Origin: Typhlomys cinereus
Taxonomy: Eukaryota; Chordata; Mammalia; Rodentia; Platacanthomyidae
Direction of reading: 5' to 3'
Assembly (NCBI GenBank): GCA_023101885.1
Contig: JALPQD010000142.1
Coordinates: 2,874,121 to 2,938,120, forward strand
DNA length: 64,000 nucleotides
Shown: in pieces, positions 35,754-46,607 of the stretch
Position numbering within the stretch: the stretch's first letter is position 1
How the letters are laid out: every line of letters starts with the position of its first letter
Notes under the pieces: model-generated
The model's database searches: none
The model's input: the letters and a program-made list of their open reading frames with translations, nothing else
Told to the model about the DNA's origin: nothing
Made by a program: the position numbers and the translations under genes

Positions 35754-36164
35754 GAGTTAGATAATGATTGACAACAATAGATGTGCGTAAGAACCTGCTG
35801 AAGCTTGGGTGATATACTAGAGACTACACCAGTTAAGAAGGATCCCCCATTTTCCACAGCTAGCACTACCCAGTAAAAGTTCCAGTAAAGGGTGATATGA
35901 CTGATATTCTATAACAGGCATAATGAAATGTGTGAATAAAATATGACCTTCACTCTTTAGATTTGATAGCTTAATCCTACTTCACAATACATTGTGCCTC
36001 AGCTATTTTGGAAGTTTTTCCTATTTTTTCCTATCCTAAATTGAACATGGTATTTTTCACTTTCTTGGCATTTTTAACTCAAAATATTTGCATGACACAT
36101 TCCTTCTCCATACTTCTTTTCTATTCTAAGACTTTTTCCTTTTTTATTTTAATTTTTCTTTGAT
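35754..36164. other. unassigned intergenic DNA
   Basis: Nothing recognised. Confidence 0.35.
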
Positions 36165-36400
36165 ACTTTCATACATGAATTCATGAATTTATGTCATTTT
36201 CATGCTTCACCATCCATTCTATCCCCTATTCTTTTTTCACTATACATTTTGCCATTTCTAGCCAGCTTCTCTTCTACTTTAAGGTCTCTTTTTATAAGTA
36301 TGTCCCACTAGGTTTCATCTGGCTTTATTTTATAGAACTTGCAACACCAGTCTATATTTTCTTATATGCTGTTTTATTTTCTTAAGATCTCCTTTCCCTA
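36165..36400 (-). mobile_element. old L1 3' UTR fragment (Lx-like)
   Basis: CTACTTTAAGGTCTCTTTTT and TATGTCCCACTAGGTTTCAT align with CTACTTTCAAGTCTTTTGCA and CATGACCCACTGGGTTTCAA at 63175-63220. Both have the C-rich left part expected of a minus-strand rodent L1 3' UTR. The two are diverged copies of one old family. Confidence 0.55.
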
Positions 36401-38750
36401 TGCTCTTGCAACAGATATTTATATGTACTTTTTTTAGTGTGTCTGTCTGTCTCCATTGTGTTACATGGAACAGGAATTTTGATTACTTTGGACCCAGACA
36501 GAACTTATTATATTTCCTGGAAATATACAAAAAAGTACTGAATAATATTTATGGATTATGCTATCAAATTCTTTCATCACATGTTGCTTTTTTGAACATG
36601 GTATTTATTTTTAAGGCAATAATTAAAATAGCAGTTGTTCAGAAACATTTTGGAAACTTATTTAACACAAGAAAGAAAAGAGATAAGTAAAAAATTAGCA
36701 AGCAAACAAAGCACTTTACTCCAGAAGAGAGAAATTCTGTTATAGAAGTTGTCAGTAAGTTGTAAATTTTTTAAAAAATGGTATCAGGATATGTGATAAA
36801 TATCTTAAATGCATGTATAAAAGTCATCATGAGGGTATACTTGAATAACCAATTCTCAATAAAGAAGGTGAATTCCAGTGAGGTCAGAACTAAATAGAAG
36901 CTATATATGTAGAATGAATGCATACTTCTCTCCTGTCTTGTCTATTCAGGGAAGAGTACTAAAATCACCTTTCTGGGTGAAGAAGGAGAAATTGATATCC
37001 ATACATGTATAGTGAGTCAAATTATATTCCTTTGTAATTCATATGCTGAAACTCTAATGCCTAATTTAGTGAAATGTAATTGCAGTTGGAAGTAGTGTCT
37101 TTAAATAGTTAAAGTTCATCTAATATAATTAATTTTTTTCAAGAAGGAAATATCAAAGAACAGACCATCTAAGAGTGAAGAAAATAAAAAAAAAGAGTGA
37201 AGAAAATATAGAAAACCAGAGAAGACAGAATTACTCAAATTAAAAAACCCTCAGAAGACATTAAGACCTTCATCATGGAAGCAATGTGAAAAGTGGATGT
37301 TTAGAAAAAGAACAAAAATGTTGTTTAGAGTCATAACAAGAGATATTTTTGTGAGGAAGGGATTAGAGAAAATCTGCAATAAATCTTATCATGTTTTCTT
37401 GTGTAGGTGGAATTTGCACTCTTAGCAATGTACATGATACATTTACATTTCCATGAATTGATTTTGAGCATCTAAGGCAAATTTCTAATGCGTAACAGCT
37501 GGATCGACATTAGTAAGCATGGAATGTAGTCTCCATCTTCCTCCTGAGTGTACCCACAGGGGCATTCATCTCTTTTTCTCTGCAAGAAATATTGGCATCC
37601 TTCACATATAACTAACTTAAATCCACTGTCACTATGCACATAGCCTTGAATGGGAAATATGATCAGTGAAAGAGCCTAGTCTTCCTTAACATTTACACAA
37701 AAAGTATGTTCTCAAGAGAATAAAAAACTTTGTCAGTGAAATACAATAATGGGATTGCTAAAATAATCACAATTATGCTAAAATACTGCATAATTTATTT
37801 TAAATAAATTAAAAGAGATTTAATAATAAACAATCAAAAACAGATACCTATGAATTTGGCAAACTAAGAAAATCCAGTGTATAATTGATAGAATAAGCAA
37901 TATGAAATTGCTATTTTGTCTTTGTCCTAAATATAAATATATGCTTTATAATGCTCAACAGTTGGACAGTCATCAGGAAGCATGAAATTTGGTTTCTATC
38001 TCCATTCTGAATGCTTTACATTTTTTTTCCAAAAAGTTGAACAGAAAGTTAAAGAATATAAGGGATTGTGTTGATACATACCATTCTGTCTGCCCCTGCA
38101 TTGGTTTACTAGACAATGCACCATAAACTTCAGCTTCACCCAGGAATAATTTCAAGTTGGTAGACTGATAGGGAGATTTCATGCATTCATTTGTGGAAAT
38201 GCAGGCTATTTTTAATCTGTATTTTTGAGTTGTTTTACAATATTTCATTTTGTCATGAATTATTCACATTTCCTTACCTATGATTTGGGAACTCTGAAAT
38301 CATTATCTTTCAAAATACTGCATAAAAAGTTAAGGCTTTGTCTGCTTTTTTATTTGTTTTCCACAATGCTAATTGACATTTACTAATAAATTCACTAGAA
38401 TAATTCATCACCAGCTTCTGAGAAAACTACATTTTTATACAGATTCTGAACATGTTCTATACTTTTAATTAATAGTACAATGCATTGATAAATCAAAGTT
38501 GAAATTTCTGTTACTACTTTGCTTTGGTTTTCTACAGAAGTTTGACCTCTGGCTTTCAGGACAGGATATTTAGATTTCAGAATGCACAAAGGGTATTGTA
38601 ATTCTCCCCAGGCAGTACATCCCGGCCATTGATCTGTGTCATTTCTCCATTCCCAGTCATAGCAATGCTACTGTTTGAAAAAAAAGATCATGAAGATCAA
38701 AATATTCTTTTTCTGATGAATACAATTAAGTAAATTCATTACATTTGAGA
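36401..38750. other. unassigned DNA with a possible old LTR (37020-37300)
   Basis: TTCATATGCTGAAACTCTAA and GGAAGTAGTGTCTTTAAATA (37040-37110) recall a common mammalian dispersed LTR-type repeat in decayed form. The rest is AT-rich with nothing recognised. Confidence 0.35.
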
Positions 38751-38755
38751 CGCGC

Positions 38756-38805
<50 letters not shown>
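38751..38805. repeat. (CG)n(TG)n microsatellite
   Basis: CGCGCGCG followed by about 23 TG units. This alternating purine/pyrimidine DNA is able to adopt Z form. Confidence 0.97.
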
Positions 38806-38807
<2 letters not shown>

Positions 38808-39639
38808 GAGACAGGTTATGGTTGAATATATTTGTTATCTTTTGAAAACCAAAAAATAATATTAGGCTGATTCCAATAACATTTGAAATTATGGGTTAAT
38901 ACAGAGAATATTGAATTAAAGGAGAAAAACAACATCTGAGTACAGACAGTGAAAAATTGTGTAAAATGAAGAAAGCAAGGGTGGGGGTGCATAAAATAGA
39001 CACTTGAGAGATTTCTCAAGCATGATTCTTTGTCTTCTTGAACGCTGATTTAAAGGTTGCTTAGCAACAGTGGCAGTAACAGCTGGGACACCCTTGATCT
39101 TGTTGTGTAAACTATTAAAAATAGGTGATGGGAAGTGGCACCATGGAAACAGTGACTCTGCTGAAGCAGGTGTTTGTACTATTGCTTGCAGTCTAATGAT
39201 GGAGGTGTGCATTGCAAAAAGGCAAAATGACATAAGAACTTGGACTTTTGTTCTCCTAATCTTTGATTAGGCTGAAAGAAGCTCATTCTTTCTTTTTGTG
39301 TTTATTTCTTGCAATTACATAAGAATGTTGATGCAATAAACTGTTAATAATTTTAACTTCTTAATAGTATTAAATACTGAAGCTTAAATATCAGAATAAT
39401 CCCACACTTGAAGTAATCAGTCTCAGGGTATCAAGATACTACATAGCTACATAAAAATAGATTAATGCATGAGGTTGTGTAAATGTTATTGTACATTTAC
39501 CTCTGCAGATTTCTCATTTTCTAACATTAATTTTTCAAAGACGAAGCATTTGGTATTTATTTTTGAATTAAATAAGTTCTTTTCAGTTTATAATTAATAG
39601 CATTCATTTTGGATTTTTCTTACATTTTATAGGTAAGTG
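38806..39639. other. repeat-poor DNA containing an RFX-like X-box
   Basis: No gene or repeat recognised. GTTGCTTAGCAAC at 39056-39068 is a near-perfect palindrome of the RFX X-box type, inside a stretch (39000-39250) of moderate GC. Confidence 0.35.
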
Positions 39640-39975
39640 TTTTGTGTGTGTGTGGCATGTGAAGATGCATGAGTACTTATATATATGGGAGGCCAGAGAC
39701 AATCTCAACTATTGTTTCTCAGGTTGTTATCAACTTTTATTTGAGGTAGTTTCTTTCATTGACCTAGGACTCATCAAGTAGTCTATGCAGGTCGGCCAAT
39801 TAGCCACAAATACTCCATCTCCTTAATACCAGAATTATAAGTACAAGCCACCATATCTAGCTTCACCCTTGCTCCCACCCACCAAAGTGGTTCTAGGGAA
39901 TAAAATTCAGATTCTCAGATTCTCATGCTTGCAGGCAAGCTCTTTTACTACATTTTCACCCTGGCTGCAGTATTT
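39640..39975 (-). mobile_element. B4-type SINE (ID/B1 composite)
   Basis: Reading plus to the right: a TG-rich tail, TGGGAGGCCAGAGACAATCT, B1-like complement (CCTAGGACTCATCAAGTAGT...AGTACAAGCCACCATATCTAG), then an ID-like tRNA end (CTCATGCTTGCAGGCAAGCT). That is the B4 arrangement on the minus strand, well decayed. Confidence 0.75.
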
Positions 39976-40507
39976 AAAATTTTTAAATGACATTAATATG
40001 CCAATTCACCTAATTTTAACACACAGTCAAATGATTATCAAGACAATAGTAAACAATAACTCAGTTCATTATCTTACATACCTTCAAAGAACATGGTAAT
40101 GTCATTGCAAAATTTTGTTGGTTTAAATAAGGGACCTTTCAGCAATATAATTTAAATCAAACACTGCCTATTCTTAGTGGAATTTTGTTTACTAGAAATT
40201 CAATGAAAGTACCAGCAAAAGAAATAAAATTGCTGAGATTTTATCTTTAGATCATTGAAGTAAAACATGGAAATTAGCTGAAGTGGTCTTCAGGACCATT
40301 TATACCTACATTTTAAACATGGGATACTGGACCAAAGAGAATATAACCATGATCAAGGTAGGCACCATAATTTGTGATATACTCGGAAAGTCATTGATAA
40401 ATCTCAGATTTGAGCTTTGAATATGGTTTTCATTAATGAGCTTTAATATTTTAGAAAATTCTACTTTTGAATATTTAAGAAAGTATATCTTTCATGTGAG
40501 TTCCTGC
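39976..40507. other. unassigned intergenic DNA
   Basis: Nothing recognised. Confidence 0.4.
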
Positions 40508-40522
40508 TCATTTCAATTTCTT

Positions 40523-42110
40523 TTTTTTTAACATTTTTTATTATTATTTCCGCTCATACAAACTTAGTAGGTACACCGGTTCCCTCTCTTATTCCTCCTC
40601 CCCCTGACCCCCCTGCTCCTCCTCCCTTCACCCCTCCCTCCTCATCCCCCAGTGCCTCCCCCCCCCAATCCCCAGAGAATCCTTAATGTGCATGCCAGAA
40701 TCTCCTCTGGGCTCTCCTCTCTGATGACATACAAGGACCCAGTGGCATTTCCCTGAACTCTTTCCTGTGTTCCACTTAAGCATAGGAACACTACTGTGGC
40801 TGTGAATCCCTTGCCTCCAAGGATCTTGGTGCCTTTAGCAAATGCTAGACTTTGTGAGGTCAATAGTATGTTGGACATTGCGTGGGCATGCAAAGTCCAA
40901 TTATGATTGCTTTGGCCCTAACTTGTATGGAGTATCTTGCATATCATTGCTTCTCCCATCCTTGTGCTCTTACAATCTTATTGCCCCCTCTTCCGCAAAT
41001 GTCCCTGAGCTCCAGGATGGGGAGAGATTAGGCTGGCTTAGTTCTAGGTGGTTGATATAGAGTCTCTGAAGTTCTGGATTGTGGTTTGTTGATTTTCTTT
41101 TGCAGTTTTGCTGCTCCTGCAATGCCCTTCACTCCATCCTGATGGGCATTTTATGTCATCGCCTGACCAGAGACAAAAAGTTGTTAAATAAGAGCACATT
41201 CAAGGGTAGATGTAATAAAAGTAGGAAACCTCAGTGAGGGAGGGGTCAATCACCCATTTGCAAAATGGTTACTTTCTATCTGCCAGACTATATGCCCTCC
41301 CCTTCTGGTGAGATCATACCCCTTCAGTTGTAAATGATCATGAACGAAAGTCTGTGAACTTAACCAGGTGTCTCATTAATTACTTGAAGTCCTTGATAGA
41401 GGCCTATTTTCTCTGCTGTAACATGGTCCCCTCTCTCCTTGTTTCTGGTGTGGCCCTCCTATCCCATCCCTCCTGTTCATAATCCTTGTAATTACTGTAA
41501 GTATTACAGAAATTTATCTTTGAGTGTCTCTAGGTGGGCTGGATAGGTTTGGTGCTAGGAGCCACCTATTAGGGAGAACATATGGCGCTTAATTTTCTGG
41601 GTCTGGGATACTTCACTTAGTATAATTTTTTCTAATGACATCCATTTCCCGGCAAAGTCCAGTAATTCATCATTTTTGATGGCTGAGTAGTACTCCATTG
41701 TATAGATGTACCACTTTTCCTTCTCCACTCGTCAACTGTTGGACATTTGGGTTGATTCCATGACTTTGCTATTGTAAACAGTGCTGCTATGAACATGGTC
41801 CTGCTTCTGCTATCGAGGTGAATTTTTGCTGTATGTGGGGTTATTCCCAGAAGTGGAATAGCAGGATCATATGGCATTACAATCTTTAATGTCTTTAAGA
41901 ATATCCAGACGGCTCGCCGGAGTGGTTGTATGAACATGCATTCCCACCAGCAATGTAGGAGAGTTCCCCTCTCCCCACATCCTCTTCAGCATTTGTTGTT
42001 GTTTGTGTTGTGGATTTTTGCCATCCTGACTGGGGTGAGATGATATCTCAGGGAAGTTTTGATTTGCATTTCCCTGATGGCTAAGGATGTGGAGCATTTT
42101 TTAAGATATT
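40523..42110 (-). mobile_element. 5'-truncated L1 (ORF2 end plus 3' UTR)
   Basis: The A-rich end is at 40523-40553, the 3' UTR with its polypurine tract runs to 41554, and the ORF2 C-terminal region runs to 42110. The 15-bp duplication TCATTTCAATTTCTT is perfect (40508-40522 and 42111-42125). Confidence 0.97.
41555..42110 (-). pseudogene. L1 ORF2 C-terminal fragment
   Basis: The first frame reads [24 protein letters not shown] shadow sequence and the second (41937-41632) the true [20 protein letters not shown] block and VDEWRRKSG. Frame changes near 41900 and 41700 break it. The ORF2 stop position is 41555-41557. It has no reverse transcriptase domain and cannot function. Confidence 0.92.
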
Positions 42111-42125
42111 TCATTTCAATTTCTT

Positions 42126-43319
42126 AAGCTCACATAGTAAATGATAGTTTTCATAAAACTAATGGAATATGTTATGAAATGTAAGAAAAGTATGTTATTG
42201 AAACACAATACAAACCTTTGACACTAAATTTAAGAAAATATGTGAGAGATTCTGAGTACCCTGGTGTGAACTCTGAGCTTGGCATTAAAAGATACATTTA
42301 AAATCCTATATTCTGAAGAGCAGTGTGAAAGTAATTGTTCTATATCAGAAGGCTTTTAGAACTTGGTGTCTGCTCAGTAAGATATATGAAGAGGTTTTTC
42401 CCATAGGAAATCAGTCCTTGCTATAATGACTTATATTAATATGTATAGGAATAAAATAAAAAACAATATAATTCATTCAACAAATGTTGTAGACAAAGTA
42501 TTAACAGAATAATTTCCATAGGTTCCATTTAATGCAATTTGAGATTTAGAAATCAAAATGAATCAAAAATCAAAATCAAAAAATGAAGTTTCTCCATCAA
42601 GACACAAGAAAATGGAGGTAAAATATAAATATGGTTTTTATATGAAATAAGTTTCATTAAAACACTAATGGTCCATTACAAATGACTGTGAATTAAGTGG
42701 AATTCTGGTTAACTTTATTACAGGAATTTTCATGGAAATTGAGAAACAAACATTACTAAATAACACTAAAGAGTAAATGACCACTATTTTTTAAAGGTAA
42801 TTTTGCAATAGAATGTGTTATCTATACATTGAATTGAATGAATTCTCATTTGCTTTTATGTTAGAAAAGTCATTACATTGAGTAAATTTTTAAATCAATA
42901 AATTTTGAAAAATCACCTAATTGGTTTTCATATGCTAACATGGATGATTGAAGTTGCCAATGGAAATAAAAGTGGCTACTGCCTCGTTTTCATATTCTGG
43001 TACTCTAATAAATACTTGACCCCAATAATTGAGGAAAACCATACTTTTAAAATGATACCCATTCCTGATCCTAATTCTCTCTCTGCTACCTAGAATGCCA
43101 TGATGTGAGAATGTCCAAAATTGGCACCACTGCTATGAACTCTGCTGTGGCATTCTTCCCATGATGAGCTGAAATCCCTTATGTCATAAGATAATGTGAT
43201 CTTACCTTCCCTTAAGTTCAGGAAATTTTGCCACAATGATGAAAAAAAAAAAGAAAACAGCTAATATATAAGTCATAGTTAGATACAGGTTTAAACTTAA
43301 TGGTTGAGCGTTTCAGCTC
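42126..43319. other. unassigned DNA with an old dispersed repeat (43080-43280)
   Basis: The 43080-43280 part (CCATGATGAGCTGAAATCCC...CCTTAAGTTCAGGAAATTTTG) resembles the end of the repeat inserted at 17660-17975. The rest is AT-rich and unassigned. Confidence 0.4.
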
Positions 43320-43700
43320 TGGACACATTTGTTGATAATTACTTGGGTTAAGCCCACAGAAAACCTGAGGGAGATTGTTTAGTTGATCGGGAGGGCCCAG
43401 CCCATGATGGGTGGGACCAGGCCCTACACAGGTGAATAATATCCAGAGAGCTGGTTGAGAAAGTTGGCATTCTTCTGTATACTTGGCTAGACATGCTGGT
43501 CTGGCAAGTAAGGATTGTCACTCTCTCACTGCTATGTGGAGATGGTCTTCCCATCTGCCTGATATTGGTGTGAATTCTCTTGCAATGCCAGACAAACAAT
43601 TGTAACCAGGAATCCTAAGAGAATATAATTCTCTTGCTCTCTTAAGCCATTTGGCAGTAAATTATTAGCAAGTGCAGGTGAACTGCAGAAATATATAGCA
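43320..43700 (-). mobile_element. old dispersed repeat related to 9120-9560
   Basis: It shares order and spacing with 9120-9560 (GAGAGCTGGTT...GGCATTCTTCTGTATACTTG, then TGTAACCAGGAATCC). Strand is assigned only by analogy; class unknown to me. Confidence 0.45.
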
Positions 43701-44232
43701 TCCTTTTCTTCTCTGAAATGAAGTGGAAGCTACACCATGGTAAAGAGTTATCATTTTTCTGCTCAACATTTTGACAATTTCTTTGGCAATTTCTTACTTA
43801 TACCTTATTTTACAAAATTGATGTTTAGATGGATACTCACCGACCAGTATATGTAATGTCCCAAGTATTTATTTCCTGGTAAATATCATGATCATTGACT
43901 TTCTTTTGATGTTTTTATTTCTTGTATATTATCGGCACTGTAAACTATAATTAATAGAAATTTTGTAATACAATTGTGGCCTGGACATCACATGCCACAG
44001 CTACTTTGTCGATCCTTATAACTTATCAATTACCACTGCATCTTTCACTATACAGGAAGGTATCTGTGTCCGAATATTACTGTCAGTTCCTTTTTAGTTT
44101 ATAACCACCATGATGAACAGTAGTGTTAGTGCATGTGCCCACTATCATCTACCGTTAACCAGTAATGAAGAAAAGCTTGACAATGACTTCATGGATTACA
44201 CAGAATTTCCAGTTATATTTTACATGGTTTTA
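43701..44232. other. unassigned intergenic DNA
   Basis: Nothing recognised. Confidence 0.4.
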
Positions 44233-44380
44233 ATCTAATCTATCCTATTCTGCTCTGTTCTATTCTTTTCTATTGCATTCTCTGTTCTATTCTACTGTAT
44301 TGCATTCTATTGTATTCTGCTCTATTCTAATATCATTTTCTATTCTAAAATATTCTATTCTGTCTTTCTGTATTTTATTA
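44233..44380. repeat. degenerate (TTCTA)n pentanucleotide repeat
   Basis: About 150 bp of TTCTA, TTCTG and TTGCA variants in roughly 5-bp register. An old, interrupted microsatellite. Confidence 0.9.
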
Positions 44381-44944
44381 CTTTCATTTTCTATTTGTAA
44401 GAGAGTAAAAAGCATTTAAGAAAAATCAGTGATAATGACATTGACTAAGAAATAAATACTACACTTGCACCAGAGAGTTTGTGTCTTTGTCTGCTCATGG
44501 CCCCCCCTTTCCAGGTCCCTCACCATCACTGCCCTTTTGACTGTGACATAATTCTATTTTTCTTCTGTTTTATCCCACCCCATCCCATTCTACCATACTT
44601 TCAACTGCTTTATTTATGAAATCAAACCTCGGTGACTCAGAGAGATATGTTCAAAACTCTCATTCTGGATTTTCCTCTACCTGGACTTCACTTCTCTCAA
44701 GGCGCTGTCTCCAGCTACTTGAAGACTTTCTTGTTGCTTGGTCTAGAATAAGCTACTTAAAGAATTATATGAGTAATATTCTTCAATTGCATTTATTTTG
44801 TTTCAATCACTTCTAGGAGCCTCCATATCTCCTTTGTAGATATGGAAAGAAATCCAAAACAAGGGGAAAATTCCAGTCTTCATTTAATGACCAAAGACAA
44901 AGTGGAAATGGCCATTGCAGTTTAAAAAAAAGTACAATAAAGAA
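44381..44944. other. unassigned intergenic DNA
   Basis: Nothing recognised. Its right end (from about 44820) may be L1-related. Confidence 0.35.
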
Positions 44945-45420
44945 TGTCAAGCAATGATACACAAGATACTCTACACAAGTTAGGGCCACAGTAGCCAAAA
45001 TTGGACTTTGCATGACCTGTGCAATGACTGACATGTCAATTACCCCCCAAAGCTTAGCATCTATCACAGGCACTAGGATCCTTAGAGGCAAGGGATTAAC
45101 AGTCACAATAGTGTTCCCATACTAAAGGGGAACACAAGAAAGGGCTCTGGGCAATGCCACTGACTCCTTCCATCTCATTAGAGTGGAGGATGCAGAGGGA
45201 AGTTTGACTTTTACATTAAAGGATGCTCCAGGGAATGGGAGGAGGGGAAGAGGGTGGCACTGGCAGAAAGGGAGGGGGTGAAAGGAAGGGGAATGGAGGT
45301 GGTGCAAGGGGGACTGGGGAGGGGTAGAGGGAAGGAGGGGACTGGGGAGGGGTAGAGGGAGGGAGGGAACTGGGGTACTTATTAAGTTTGTTTGATTGGG
45401 AAAGAAGTAAGTAAACATAA
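44945..45420 (+). mobile_element. L1 3' UTR fragment, opposite strand, older subfamily
   Basis: GTAGCCAAAATTGGACTTTG, the GGGATTAACAGTCACAATAG block and TTAAAGGATGCTCCAGGGAA match the complement of the other L1 3' UTRs here. The polypurine tract (45236-45375) is on the plus strand and contains a near-perfect 28-bp tandem duplication of a GGACTGGGGAGGGGTAGAGG unit. The A-rich end follows. It is more diverged than the minus-strand copies. Confidence 0.85.
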
Positions 45421-46607
45421 CAGAAAAAAAGAACAGAAAGGGAAAAAAAGAATGTCAAGCCCACAAAATTAAATAAGGATAACATTAATATGCATCTTTC
45501 TCTTGACTTTGATTTGTAAACCTACTGCATAAGGCAAAGTTGATGATGATTAAGGAGCTGAACGTTGATCTTGAAATATCTATGAAAGATATTTTAATAA
45601 CTAATTGAAGATCAGGGCCTATGTAAAAGTGGAGAAAGTTTTGCCTCTTTTTTCTTCTTTTCTCTTACATACAAAATGCTTCATATTTGTTAATCATTTA
45701 CTTTTTATCCTGTGTATCTATCATATAACATAGATGGACTCTTTTAATCAGAAAATACAAAGATGGATATGTTTGAAATAATAATATATTCAAATTCTAT
45801 ATCCTTTAAGTCATCTCATAATGCAAATATTAAATACATTAGGGAATAAACTTTCATGCTCTGTATAAAACACTACAGCAGACCTGGGTATAAAATACAG
45901 AACAAGCACATTCTCACTAAGATTGTGTTCCTCCACATTTGTAGTTCCAGTGAATACTAAACTTCTCAAGATTCTGAAGATGTGATAGAGAGATAGATGA
46001 AAGAATACATTAAAATATAATACAGAGAAACAATTTGAGTTGATTATGTTTAAACTAAGTAATCTGAAAAGAGCTCTCTTAAATAATGATTTAAAATGGC
46101 ACAGAGACGGTTGACATTTTCAGTGAAAAGAAACACAAAAAATTCTGAATAAAAATTCATGGAAAATTGTAAAGCAAAGTTATTAAACACTTTTGGTAAA
46201 GAATGGAAAGTAGAAATCCTATGTGATTGCTAGAATTTGGAGTCGTTAGAAGTTTCTGAGAGCTTTTCTACTGTTAATAAATTTTAATCCTTTCAGTAAA
46301 ATGAGGTGCTGAATTTGCTACTAAAAATATAAAATACCTTAAGTATGAATGCATGTCAGTATCCTATTACTATAGAAAAATGTACTTTCTTTAAAGATTT
46401 TGCAGGGTTTTGGGAAAAGAAAGTACCATAATAGGATTTTTCAATGTTGATTAGTTTTCTTTTTATATCAGTTAAATACATAAGAAATATTTGTTATAGA
46501 ATTGCATTATTTGAAGCATTCATATATTCTACAAAAATGATGCAAAATATTAAGACTAGGAACTATACATTGATGCTACTGATTATTGGATAAATACGTA
46601 AGTCATT
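45421..46607. other. unassigned intergenic DNA
   Basis: AT-rich with nothing recognised. Confidence 0.4.

Noticed and set aside
35386..35771. Three overlapping plus-strand frames of 104-124 codons rich in Phe, Ser and Leu
   Set aside because: Artefacts of the polypyrimidine tract; all three frames are open at once.
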